Positions 54,451-64,000 of a DNA stretch of 64,000 bases are shown in pieces; positions within the stretch are counted from its first letter, which is position 1; every line of letters begins with the position of its first letter. Location of the stretch: NCBI RefSeq assembly GCF_012396125.1, contig NZ_JAAXOX010000004.1:124001-188000 (forward strand), in the 5' to 3' direction. Origin of the DNA: Cellulomonas denverensis (GTDB lineage: Bacteria > Actinomycetota > Actinomycetes > Actinomycetales > Cellulomonadaceae). The notes beneath the pieces were generated by a model. The model ran no database searches. It had not been told where the DNA came from and saw nothing but the letters and a program-made list of their open reading frames with translations. The position numbers and the translations under genes were made by a program.

Positions 54451-57012
54451 TCAGACGAAGTTCCAATTGCGCAGGCCATCGCGGCCGTCCAGCCCGAGCT
54501 TGCGCAGCACCGCGGCCATGTGGTTCTCCACCGTGCGCACACTCAGCCGCAGTCGCCGGGCGATCTCCCGGTTGCTCAGGCCACGGCGGGCCATCATCGC
54601 CACCTCCCGCTCGCGGGCGGTGAGCCGGTCCAGCCGGTCGTCGTGGTGCACCCGGTCGCGGGGCAGCGACGCCTGGTCGAACAGCGCATCGGGGTCGGTG
54701 CCCGAGGCGCGCAGCAGTTCGGCGGCGGCGGTGACCATCCCGGGCGAGACCGCCGGGGAGATCAGCGGCAGGGCGGCGGCCAGCTCCTCGGTGTCCTGCT
54801 CGGCGATGGCCCGGCCCACCCGCAGGTAGGGCTCCATCAGCGGCAGGTGCACCCGGGCGGAGAGACTGTCGATCCGCTCCACCAGCTCCGGGGTCGGCAG
54901 CCGGTCCTGAGCGAGCCAGTAGGTCAGCGCACAGGCGTCCATCCCCTGTTCCGCGGCCAGGTCGCCGGCCTCCGCGAGCTCGGTGGCCGCGGCGACCGGG
55001 TCACCGGCGGCGCGCAGCACGGCGGCCCGGGCGAGCGGGCTGAGCGGGCAGAGCACCTGGGTGGTGTTCCAGGGCGTGCCCAGCTCCCGGGCGAGCACGT
55101 CGACGATGTCGTCGTGGCCACCGGCCGCCAGGATCGCCGCGCCGACACTCAGTCCACGGCGGTAGAAGGAGTTGTCCGCCGGGCCCGGGGTGCCGAGGGT
55201 GAGGGCCATGTTGAGGACCCGCCACGCCTCGTCGGTGCGACCGGCGTGGAACAGCACCTCGGTCAGCGCCGCGGAGTGCACCCGGATACCGGTGATCGAC
55301 CGGGCGTCGTACGCGGACTCCAGCAGGTGCCGGGCCCAGCGCTCGGCCGCGGGGGTGTTGCCGCTCATCAGCAGGGCCAGCACCCGGATGCCGTCGGCGT
55401 AGTGCGCGGCGTCGGGGGCGACCGTCTCCGGCACCAGCTCGGCGTGCGCCAGGGCGAGATCCGGGCGGCCGGCGTCCAGCAGCGCCCCGGCGACCAGGAC
55501 CGTCTGCCAGGCGTCCACCCAGGGCATCCCGCTCGGGGTCACCGGCAGGGCGCTGTCCAGATCGTCCAGCACCCGGCTGCGCAGGCCCATCAGCGACTCG
55601 ATCGCGGCCTGCACCTGGGGGTGGTCGGCGCCGGGCAGCTCGGCCAGCTCCTCGGACTCCATCCCGGCCCAGCGACCCCAGCGCACCCGCTGCAGGCAGA
55701 ACCGGACCAGATCCTCCGGGTCCTCCTCGCCGGTGATCGGGGTGGTGGTGAACACCGCGGACAGCCGCTCGCGTGCGGGGCGGCGCTGCAACCGGTCCAG
55801 GTAGGTATTGGCAGTGGCGACCGTGGGCGTGAGTAGCCACTCGCGCCGGGCAGCCGACTCCTCCGCCGCCGCGTCGGCCAGCACCAGGTCGGCGGCCTCG
55901 ACGCTCCAGCGCAGGTAGTCCTCCTCGCCACGGCGGTGCCGGGCGGACAGCAGGACCGCGAGGTCGTCGTCGTGCTGGAAGGGCAGCACGATCCCGGTGC
56001 CACACCGCTCGGTGACATGGCGGGACAGCTCCCGGGCCCGGTCCGCGGAGATCGAGCCACGCAGCGCGGCACCCAGGGCGGGCGGGGCGACCGCGAGCTC
56101 CGCCGACGCCCCACCGGGACGGGCGTGCTCGATCACCCGGTGCGCAGCGATCAGGTCGTGCACCATGTCCCGGCCGAGCAGTTGCTCACAGGTCTCCCGG
56201 TCCACCGGGCCGATCCAGCACAGCAGCTCCAGGGCGAACACCTGCTCCGGGGTGGCCCGGGCCAGCAGCGCGTGCACCACCGCATCGGCGGGTGCGTCGT
56301 CGAACTGCCCGACCTTCTGCCAGACCCCGTCCCGGCGGTCGATCACCCGGGCATGCCGGGCGCCGTCGACCAGGGCGAGCGCCACCCGCGGGTTCCCGGC
56401 CGAGCGGGACAGCACCGCGGAGGTCAGCGGCACGTCCACCGGGCCGTCCAGCGCGCCGGCGATCAACCGGACCATCGCGCGGAAGCCCATCGGGGTGAGG
56501 GTCTCCCGGGCCGGGGCGCGCTCGGCGACCAGACGGGCGGCGGCGGGCGGCAGCTGGCCGGAGCCGGAGTTGACGGTCGCCACCAGGGTCACCCGGCGGG
56601 TCCGCAGCACCCGGAGCAGCACGGTGCAGGAGGCCTCGTCCATCTGGTCCAAGTCGTCGACCAGCAGCGTGCCACGGCGGCCGCCGAGCTCGCCGAGCAG
56701 CCAGGTCGCCACCTCGGCAGCGCGGCCCGGCGAGGCGGTCTGCGGGAAGGACGGATGGGTGAGGAAGGCCGACAGCGGCGCGTCACCGGCCGCGCGCAGC
56801 AGCACGCAGCCGGTGCCCTGCCGCGAGGCCTGGGCGAAGAGCTGGCGCAGCACCAGCGTGCGCCCGGAACCGGTGTCACCGGCTACCAGGACATCACGCC
56901 CGAGCGCGATCCAGCGGCGGACATCGGCAAAGGTCTGGTCCGCGACACCCAGGAGCGGCGGGCCGTCGAGTCGTGCGTTCACCCACACACCATCTGAGGG
57001 CGCGGAACACAC
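54451..57012 (-). CDS. Large ATPase-type LuxR transcriptional regulator (second of two)
   Basis: About 853 residues; the start is uncertain (GTG 57012 or 56982). The P-loop GDTGSGRT (45-52) has Arg where Lys is usual. Walker B is TLLVDDLDQMD. A long helical middle follows, and a C-terminal LuxR domain with LTAREREVAMMARRGLSNRE and SVRTVENHMAAVLRKLGLDG. The same overall plan and the same Lys-to-Arg change occur in the 37243-39816 protein, so the two are paralogues. It is followed on the same strand by the LAXTG surface protein gene. It probably regulates envelope genes in response to an unknown ligand. Confidence 0.87.
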   Translation of the reverse strand: MCSAPSDGVWVNARLDGPPLLGVADQTFADVRRWIALGRDVLVAGDTGSGRTLVLRQLFAQASRQGTGCVLLRAAGDAPLSAFLTHPSFPQTASPGRAAEVATWLLGELGGRRGTLLVDDLDQMDEASCTVLLRVLRTRRVTLVATVNSGSGQLPPAAARLVAERAPARETLTPMGFRAMVRLIAGALDGPVDVPLTSAVLSRSAGNPRVALALVDGARHARVIDRRDGVWQKVGQFDDAPADAVVHALLARATPEQVFALELLCWIGPVDRETCEQLLGRDMVHDLIAAHRVIEHARPGGASAELAVAPPALGAALRGSISADRARELSRHVTERCGTGIVLPFQHDDDLAVLLSARHRRGEEDYLRWSVEAADLVLADAAAEESAARREWLLTPTVATANTYLDRLQRRPARERLSAVFTTTPITGEEDPEDLVRFCLQRVRWGRWAGMESEELAELPGADHPQVQAAIESLMGLRSRVLDDLDSALPVTPSGMPWVDAWQTVLVAGALLDAGRPDLALAHAELVPETVAPDAAHYADGIRVLALLMSGNTPAAERWARHLLESAYDARSITGIRVHSAALTEVLFHAGRTDEAWRVLNMALTLGTPGPADNSFYRRGLSVGAAILAAGGHDDIVDVLARELGTPWNTTQVLCPLSPLARAAVLRAAGDPVAAATELAEAGDLAAEQGMDACALTYWLAQDRLPTPELVERIDSLSARVHLPLMEPYLRVGRAIAEQDTEELAAALPLISPAVSPGMVTAAAELLRASGTDPDALFDQASLPRDRVHHDDRLDRLTAREREVAMMARRGLSNREIARRLRLSVRTVENHMAAVLRKLGLDGRDGLRNWNFV

Positions 57013-57504
57013 TCAGCACCGTTGTCGCCGCGCCTACGCACGCAATCCAGGCGATCCGTGCGTTTCCCGGCCGCACTGGGAGGGCGAATGATCCGATTCT
57101 AGGTACCTACTGGCGCTCACCCGTGAGGGGCCTAATTGTCCCGGATCACTACCTAACCGAGTGCGATCCAGCTCGGATTCACCCGCCCGAGGTGGCCCTG
57201 ATCACGGCTGCGACCACCACTGACATGTCAGGGTCTGGGCATGCAGGTCCCGGCCCCCGCCCCCACCTCGGCACACCCGTGCGTGGCCCGCCCGTACGCC
57301 GGGTGGGTGCACCGCGACGGGCCGTGCCGTTGCTTCGTGGGTGGTCCGGCGCCGGAGCGGGAGCCCGAGCAGGCGGTCGGCGTCGCGTCCTGAACCGGCG
57401 CGCCGGCCTCGAAGCCGCCGCTCTCCCCCGGCGGTCGGCCTCAGAGCCGCGGCTGTTGCCCGGCAGCCGGCATCAGAGCCGCGGCTGTTCCTCGGCGGCC
57501 GGCC
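57013..57504. other. 492-bp gene-free region between LuxR and purC
   Basis: No coding potential is recognised on either strand. It contains the start region of the LuxR gene and, at its right end, 32-bp tandem repeats that extend into purC. Confidence 0.6.
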
Positions 57505-57525
57505 TCAGAGCTGCAGTTCTCCCCC
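57398..57525. repeat. Four 32-bp tandem repeats ending inside purC
   Basis: Copies at 57398-57429, 57430-57461, 57462-57493 and 57494-57525. The consensus runs GGCGGCCGGCCTCAGAGCCG and then CGGCTGTTCCCC. The last copy includes the purC stop codon and its final seven codons; the others are outside the gene. The period is exactly 32 bp, with no indels. Confidence 0.85.
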
Positions 57526-58428
57526 GGTGATCCGCCGGTAGGCGTCCAGGTAGCGATCCCGGGTCCGGGCCACCACATCCGCGGGCAGCTCCGGCGGCGC
57601 GGCATCCCCGGTCCGGTCCCAGCCGGACGCGGCCGAGGTCAGCCAGTCCCGGACGAACTGCTTGTCGAAGCTCGGCTGGGCACGGCCGGGCTGCCACTGG
57701 TCGGCGGGCCAGAACCGGGAGGAATCCGGGGTCAGCACCTCGTCGCCGAGGGTCACCTGCCCGGTCACCGGGTCGATGCCGAACTCGAACTTGGTGTCGG
57801 CCAGGATCACGCCCCGCTCCCGGGCGATCGACTCCGCCCGGGCGTAGACCGCCAGGGTCAGGTCCCGCAGCTGCGCGGCCCGCTCCGTGCCGATCAGCTC
57901 GCCGACCCGGGCCAGGGTGACGTTCTCATCGTGGTCGCCCAGCTCCGCCTTGGTCGCCGGGGTGAAGATCGGTTCCGGCAGCCGTGAGCCGTCCACCAGG
58001 CCCGCGGGCAGCGGGATGCCGGTGACCTGGCCACCGGCGACGTACTCGGCCAGGCCGGAGCCGGTCAGGTAGCCGCGGGCGACGCACTCCACCGGGAACA
58101 TGTCCAGCCGACGGCAGACCATCGCCCGGCCCAGCACCTCGGCCGGGACGTCCGGCGCCTCGGCGCTGACCACGTGGTGCGGCACCAGGTCCGCGAGCCG
58201 GTCGAACCACCACAGGCTGAGCTGGGTCAGCACCACGCCCTTGCCGGGGATGCCCGGGCTCAGCACGTGGTCGTAGGCGCTCACCCGGTCCGAGGCGACC
58301 ACCAGCACCACGTCACCGTGCGCCGCGGTGACCGCCGCACCGGCCTCCTGGGTGGTGTCCGGCACGTACAGATCGCGGACCTTGCCGGAGTAGGTGTGCG
58401 TCCAGCCGGGCAGTGTGGGGGCCGTCAT
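57505..58428 (-). CDS. purC: Phosphoribosylaminoimidazole-succinocarboxamide synthase (SAICAR synthetase)
   Basis: A 307-residue enzyme joining CAIR and aspartate with ATP. It has [51 protein letters not shown] and [13 protein letters not shown], the family signatures. Actinobacterial PurC is near 300 residues, so length fits. The ATG at 58428 has AGGA 10 nt upstream; an alternative ATG at 58437 is possible. The final codons lie inside a 32-bp tandem repeat. Heads the purC-purD-purA region, but each gene has its own spacing. Confidence 0.95.
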   Translation of the reverse strand: MTAPTLPGWTHTYSGKVRDLYVPDTTQEAGAAVTAAHGDVVLVVASDRVSAYDHVLSPGIPGKGVVLTQLSLWWFDRLADLVPHHVVSAEAPDVPAEVLGRAMVCRRLDMFPVECVARGYLTGSGLAEYVAGGQVTGIPLPAGLVDGSRLPEPIFTPATKAELGDHDENVTLARVGELIGTERAAQLRDLTLAVYARAESIARERGVILADTKFEFGIDPVTGQVTLGDEVLTPDSSRFWPADQWQPGRAQPSFDKQFVRDWLTSAASGWDRTGDAAPPELPADVVARTRDRYLDAYRRITGGELQL

Positions 58429-58475
58429 ATCGCCCATCCTGCCGCAGGCCGGCGGGCCCGTGCGATGCTCACCCG

Positions 58476-58694
58476 ATGGACCTCCCCCTCGCCTGGTCGT
58501 TGCTGGTACTGGTCGCCGGCCTGTGGAACCTGATCGTCTGGCCCCGGTTCGGGCAACGAATCGCCAAGGACCCGCGCTCCCGGGACGCCGAGGGCCGCGC
58601 CACCCGGTTCCTCACCGTGCACCTGGTGCTGATCGGGATCTCGCTGGTCCTGGGCGCGCTGCTGGTGGTGCTGGGCGTGCTCACCCTGCTCTGA
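58476..58694 (+). CDS. SCO4848-family small membrane protein
   Basis: A 72-residue protein with two transmembrane helices (about 5-20 and 45-70) joined by a cytoplasmic loop rich in Arg/Asp. The pattern [20 protein letters not shown], then [19 protein letters not shown], matches the actinobacterial SCO4848 family of unknown function. The ATG at 58476 is preferred, lying 6 nt after GATGCT; upstream in-frame starts give no membrane-compatible N-terminus. Divergent from purC with a 47-bp gap. Confidence 0.7.
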   Translation: MDLPLAWSLLVLVAGLWNLIVWPRFGQRIAKDPRSRDAEGRATRFLTVHLVLIGISLVLGALLVVLGVLTLL

Positions 58695-58754
58695 CCGCAC
58701 CGGCACCCCGTCCCCGGACCCGGCCCTCCGACCCCGGACCCTCCCCGACCCCCG

Positions 58755-58830
58755 GCGCCGAGTTCGTGACTCCGGCGCCGACTTCGTCACCTGCGCTACC
58801 GACGTCGGCGCGGAAGTGACGAACTGGGCG
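58755..58830. repeat. Complex intergenic dyad
   Basis: Two tandem units GCGCCGAGTTCGTGAC (58755-58770) and GCGCCGACTTCGTCAC (58775-58790) face an inverted unit in GTCGGCGCGGAAGTGACGAA (58804-58823). It lies between the convergent SCO4848-like and purD genes and can fold into alternative hairpins; probably a terminator or dispersed palindrome. Confidence 0.5.
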
Positions 58831-58865
58831 GGGCCGCAACCCCGGGCGACTCAGCCCCGGGCGGG

Positions 58866-60116
58866 TCAGACCCGGGCGGCGATGTCCGAGCGGTGGTGCG
58901 AGCCGGCCAGCCCGATCCGCTCCACCCCGGCGTAGGCCGCCGACCGCGCGGCGGCCAGGTCGTCGCCCACCCCGACCACGGACAGCACCCGGCCCCCGGC
59001 GGACAGCACCGCACCGTCCTGCGCGCGGGTCCCGGCGTGCAGCACGTGCACCCCGGGCAGCGCGTCGGCCTCGGCCAGGCCGGTGATCGGGTCGCCGGTG
59101 CGCGGTGCCGCCGGGTAGCCCTCCGAGGCGACCACCACGGTCACCGCCGCCTCCGGGCGCCACTGCAGCGCGGGCAGGGTGTCCAGCGATCCGGTGGCGG
59201 CGGCGGACAGCACCGCGGCCGGCGGGGTGGCCAGCCGGGCCAGCACGACCTGGGTCTCCGGGTCGCCGAACCGGGCGTTGAACTCCACCACCCGGGTGCC
59301 CTTCGAGGTCAGCGCGAGCCCGCAGTACAGCACCCCGACGAACGGCGTGCCGCGCCGGGCCATCTCGTCCACGGTGGGCTGCGCCACGTGGTTGACGACC
59401 TCCTCGACCAGTCCCGCCGGGGCCCACGGCAGCGGGCTGTAGGCGCCCATCCCACCGGTGTTCGGCCCGGTGTCGCCGTCGCCGGCCCGCTTGAAGTCCT
59501 GCGCCGGCACCAGCGGCACCACCCGGGTCCCGTCGCTCAGCACGAACAGCGACACCTCCGGACCGTCCAGGTAGTCCTCGACCACCACCCGGCCACCGGG
59601 CTTGGCCAGGCACTCCGCGGCGTGCGCGGCGGCGACCGCACGGTCCTCGGTCACCACCACCCCCTTGCCGGCGGCCAGCCCGTCGTCCTTGACCACGTAG
59701 GGCGCCCCGAACGCATCCAGCGCGGCGTCGATCTGTGCGGGCTCGGTCACCACCCGCGGTTCGGCGGTCGGCACCCCCGCGGCGGCCATCACGTCCTTGG
59801 CGAACGCCTTGGACCCCTCCAGCCGGGCGGCGGCGGCACTCGGCCCGAACACCGCGATCCCGGCCGCCCGCACCGCGTCGGCCACCCCGGCGACCAGCGG
59901 CGCCTCCGGCCCGACCACGACCAGGTCCACTCCCAGCCCGGTCGCCAGCGCGGCCACCGCGGACCCGTCGAGCTGGTCCACCTCGTGCAGCGTGGCGACC
60001 TCGCCGATGCCCGGATTGCCCGGGGCTGCGTGCAGCTCGGTGACGGCGGGGTCCTGGGACAGCGACCGGGCCAGCGCGTGCTCCCGCGCCCCGGTGCCGA
60101 CGATGAGGATCTTCAC
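58866..60116 (-). CDS. purD: Phosphoribosylamine--glycine ligase (GAR synthetase)
   Basis: A 416-residue ATP-grasp enzyme: phosphoribosylamine + glycine + ATP to GAR. It has [18 protein letters not shown] at the start, [45 protein letters not shown], and the metal-binding [15 protein letters not shown]. The GTG at 60116 is fixed by the N-terminal strand. Same strand as purC and purA, with separate promoters likely given the 340-bp gap upstream. Confidence 0.95.
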   Translation of the reverse strand: MKILIVGTGAREHALARSLSQDPAVTELHAAPGNPGIGEVATLHEVDQLDGSAVAALATGLGVDLVVVGPEAPLVAGVADAVRAAGIAVFGPSAAAARLEGSKAFAKDVMAAAGVPTAEPRVVTEPAQIDAALDAFGAPYVVKDDGLAAGKGVVVTEDRAVAAAHAAECLAKPGGRVVVEDYLDGPEVSLFVLSDGTRVVPLVPAQDFKRAGDGDTGPNTGGMGAYSPLPWAPAGLVEEVVNHVAQPTVDEMARRGTPFVGVLYCGLALTSKGTRVVEFNARFGDPETQVVLARLATPPAAVLSAAATGSLDTLPALQWRPEAAVTVVVASEGYPAAPRTGDPITGLAEADALPGVHVLHAGTRAQDGAVLSAGGRVLSVVGVGDDLAAARSAAYAGVERIGLAGSHHRSDIAARV

Positions 60117-60457
60117 GCCGGTGACCCTACCCAGCGCGGGGCCGGTCCCGGCGCCCGGTCTCACACCCGGCGGGCGGGTGGCGTGCCCGTTGCGCGCCCG
60201 GACCCCGCCACGCCGGCCCACAACCCGCGCAGCCCGCACAGCCCGCACGTCCCGGGCAGCCCGCACGGCCCGCACAACCCGCACGCCGCGCCGAGAGTGC
60301 ACGAATGCACGCTTCCCGGCCTGGGAGACCTGCATACGTGCACTCTCGGCGCCTGGCGAGGCGGTGGAGCGAGCGCGCAGGTGAGTCGGGACAGCGAGCG
60401 CGCCGGGCGCAGGCGGAACAGCGAGCGCGCCGGGCGCGGGCCGGGTCCGGGTCCGGG
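60117..60457. other. 341-bp gap between purA and purD with repeats
   Basis: No gene. Contains a CCCGCAC-rich short tandem stretch (about 60225-60288), the second long palindrome (60292-60348), and two 20-bp direct copies of ACAGCGAGCGCGCCGGGCGC at 60391-60410 and 60418-60437. Confidence 0.6.
60292..60348. repeat. Long palindromic intergenic element, copy 2
   Basis: Left arm (60292-60312) is identical to the element at 23092. The right arm (60328-60348) differs at three positions but still pairs over most of its length. The loop TTCCCGGCCTGGGAG (60313-60327) is also closely similar. It lies between purA and purD on minus and may end the purA transcript. Confidence 0.75.
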
Positions 60458-62323
<1,866 letters not shown>

Positions 62324-62438
62324 TCAGTGTGTCACCCCTCCGGCGGACCGGCGTGCACTCCGGTCGGCGCCTGATTACCCTCGAACGCGCGCGTGCCGCG
62401 GACCCCTCCCCCTGCCCCGCCCGCGCCGGAGGCTCCCC

Positions 62439-62804
62439 ATGATCGAGATCGCCACCTCGGCCACCACGACCACGCTCGCCATCGCCGGCGATCTGGACCT
62501 GGCCGAGCGGGATCAGTTCCCCGAGATCGCCGCCCGGGTGGTCGGTCTGCGCCGCCAGCTGCTGGTGATCGACATGTGCGACGTGACCTTCATGGACTCC
62601 ACCGGCGCGGCGTTCCTGATCTCGCTCGCGGACTCCTCGCGCAAGCGGGGCGGGGCGACCGTGCTGCGCGGCGCCGACCCGCGCGACCTGTTCGTGCTGG
62701 AGGTCTGTGGAGCACTGGAGCTGTTCCGGCTGGACAACGACCACCACTGTCCGAAGCGGCGGGACGAGCGCGCCGAGACCACCGGGGCCGGCACCAGCGC
62801 CTGA
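62439..62804 (+). CDS. STAS-domain anti-anti-sigma factor
   Basis: A 121-residue SpoIIAA/RsbV-like protein. It has an N-terminal strand pair (TTTTLAIAGDLDLAERDQFP), LLVIDMCDVTFMDSTGAAFL with the phosphorylatable Ser in DSTG, and the closing RGADPRDLFVLEVCGALELF. When unphosphorylated it should bind an anti-sigma kinase and free a sigma factor. GGAGG precedes the ATG. It ends 6 bp from the convergent PP2C gene, whose product could be its phosphatase. Confidence 0.9.
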   Translation: MIEIATSATTTTLAIAGDLDLAERDQFPEIAARVVGLRRQLLVIDMCDVTFMDSTGAAFLISLADSSRKRGGATVLRGADPRDLFVLEVCGALELFRLDNDHHCPKRRDERAETTGAGTSA

Positions 62805-62810
62805 CCGGCA

Positions 62811-64000
62811 CTACGACGCCGCGGGACCCTCCGGCCGCACCCGGGCCCAGACCACCTTCCCGGCGCGCGAGGGCCGCCAGCCCCAGTCGGCCAGCCGTTC
62901 CACGATCCGCATCCCGAAGCCACCGATCCGGCCCGGGTGCCCCTCGGTCGCCACCGGCGGCACCGGGTTGGAGTCCTCGACCTCGATCCGCAGGCCCTCG
63001 CCGGTGTCGTGCAGCCGCAGCGTCACCCGGCCCCAGCCGTGCAGCACGGCATTGGCGACCAGTTCGGAGACCACCAGCTCGGCGTTCGAGGGGTCGCCCA
63101 GCTCCCAGGCGGCGCAGGTGCGGACCACCGCGTGCCGGGCCCGGGCGATCGAGGCCGCCTCACCGGGCAGCTGCCAGCGCCGGCTGCGGACATTGCCCGC
63201 GATCCCGGCACCGTCGGCCAGATCCGGCACCCGGACCACCACCACCGCGACGTCGTCCTCCGGCCCGTCCGCCAGCCGGGACAGCAGTTCCTCGCCGATC
63301 CCGGCGGCGTCCACCGCGGTGGCACCGGCGGCCACCTGGTGCAGCGCGGCCAGCCCGTCCCGCAGCGACCGGTTGCGGCGCTCGATCAGGCCGTCGGTGT
63401 AGAACACCAGCACATCGCCGGGCTCCAGGCCGACCTCGGCGGTCTGCCGTGGGCCGTGACCGAAGCCGATCAGCGGGCCGCCGGCGCCGTCCAGCGAGGT
63501 CACCTCGCCCGCCCGGACCAGCAGCGCCGGCAGGTGCCCGGCCCGCGAGTAGGCCAGCCGCCAGACCGGGCAGCCGGAGTCCTCGGCTCGGGTGCGGGTC
63601 AGGGTGGTCAGCACCAGGCCGGCCGACCGCGGGATCCGCATCCCGCCGACCAGGGTGTCCACCCGCTCCAGCACCGGCCCGGGCTCGGTCACCTCGAAGG
63701 CGTAGGCCCGGACGATCGAGCGCAGCTGGCCCATCGCCGCCGCGGCCTCCACGTCGTGCCCGACCACGTCGCCGATCACCACACCGACCACGTCCGGCTG
63801 GATCTGCACCACGTCGTACCAGTCGCCGCCGACCTGCGCGTAGACCACGTTCGGCGCGTAGTACGACCACACGTCCAGCCCGTCGACCTCGGCCTGCTCG
63901 GGCAGCATCGCCCGCTGCAGGGTCTCGGCCACCCGGTGTTCGCGGGCGTACAGCCGCACGTTCTCGGCCGCCAGGCCCACCCGGCGCGCGGTCAGGGTGA
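62811..64000 (-). CDS. PP2C (SpoIIE) phosphatase with C-terminal HATPase kinase domain (5' part beyond window)
   Basis: Partial gene: the frame is open to the window edge. Visible from the edge are a helical linker (AAENVRLYAREHRVAETLQRA pattern, as after a GAF domain), then a SpoIIE phosphatase with GGDWYDVVQ, GDVVGHDVEAAAAMGQLR, FYTDGLIERR and EDDVAVVVVR, all metal-binding aspartates present. The last ~130 residues are an RsbW/SpoIIAB-like GHKL domain (NAELVVSELVANAVLHG, then GGFGMRIVERLADWGW). One protein thus carries both a phosphatase and an anti-sigma kinase. It is convergent with the STAS gene, its likely substrate. Confidence 0.9.
   Translation of the reverse strand, partial: TLTARRVGLAAENVRLYAREHRVAETLQRAMLPEQAEVDGLDVWSYYAPNVVYAQVGGDWYDVVQIQPDVVGVVIGDVVGHDVEAAAAMGQLRSIVRAYAFEVTEPGPVLERVDTLVGGMRIPRSAGLVLTTLTRTRAEDSGCPVWRLAYSRAGHLPALLVRAGEVTSLDGAGGPLIGFGHGPRQTAEVGLEPGDVLVFYTDGLIERRNRSLRDGLAALHQVAAGATAVDAAGIGEELLSRLADGPEDDVAVVVVRVPDLADGAGIAGNVRSRRWQLPGEAASIARARHAVVRTCAAWELGDPSNAELVVSELVANAVLHGWGRVTLRLHDTGEGLRIEVEDSNPVPPVATEGHPGRIGGFGMRIVERLADWGWRPSRAGKVVWARVRPEGPAAS

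Noticed and set aside
39960..57180. Shared GTTAGGT words upstream of both giant LuxR genes as a common operator
   Set aside because: The words are in opposite orientation relative to the genes and too short to be convincing.
57013..57530. Plus-strand 185-codon frame over the LuxR-purC spacer
   Set aside because: Runs through the tandem repeats, has no domain and no ribosome site.

Overview
This is chromosomal DNA of a very GC-rich actinomycete. The signs are BldC and DUF3073 genes, heavy GTG start use, many leaderless starts, a SAM-IV riboswitch, a class E sortase motif (LAXTG) and a split PurS/PurQ/PurL system. Genus cannot be fixed from sequence alone; a Micrococcales/Cellulomonadaceae-like lineage is a low-confidence guess. 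There is no CRISPR array, insertion sequence, prophage or RNA gene that I can support.

Layout. 1-4291: 5' part of a very large secreted IPT/TIG-repeat surface protein (minus). 4.6-7.8 kb: amino-acid permease, then a two-component flavin monooxygenase pair (LLM oxidoreductase plus FMN reductase) behind a 24-bp palindrome. 7.8-8.5 kb: non-coding, with a duplicated ~155-bp hairpin element. 8.5-10.8 kb: a bacteriophytochrome fused to a PP2C phosphatase. 11-13.4 kb: paired fluoride channels, holin-like/DUF3618 membrane genes, a DNA alkyl repair gene and bldC. 13.9-22.2 kb: DUF3073, purM-purF, small genes, gdhA and purL. 22.3-29.4 kb: a DUF2599 lipoprotein, a glycosyltransferase, then a five-gene peptide-type ABC importer preceded by a tiny ORF rich in Cys codons.

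29.4-39.8 kb is the least conventional block, all on minus. It holds a large LuxR-type ATPase regulator, a membrane protein with a highly acidic tail, a 1141-aa protein with sigma-like and zinc-finger N-terminal parts and a huge Pro/Ala/Val linker, an acyl-CoA ligase and a small surface protein. 40-46.5 kb: a TetR-controlled fatty-acid cluster (acyl-CoA oxidase/dehydrogenase, thiolase, FabG4-like reductase, MaoC hydratase), arranged much like mycobacterial Rv0241c-Rv0244c. 46.6-51.5 kb: a pentapeptide-repeat protein, then a sulfur module in which a SAM-IV riboswitch (minus, cysteine-desulfurase-like gene) and a SAM-I riboswitch (plus, DUF1737-rhodanese-metZ) lie back to back. A leaderless Cys leader peptide then precedes a small LLM-like gene. 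51.5-52.5 kb: purS-purQ. 53-57 kb: a LAXTG-anchored surface protein and a second giant LuxR regulator. 57.5-61.7 kb: purC, purD, purA, with 32-bp tandem repeats derived from the end of purC. 61.9-64 kb: DUF3151, a STAS anti-sigma antagonist and a partial PP2C/ATPase regulator.

Three themes stand out. Most of de novo purine synthesis (purM, F, L, S, Q, C, D, A) is spread over the window on one strand. Sulfur supply appears controlled by four separate RNA-level devices: two cysteine-codon leader ORFs and two different SAM riboswitches. Signalling is rich in PP2C/STAS partner-switching parts, including a red-light input, and in two large ATPase-LuxR regulators that each sit beside an envelope protein gene.
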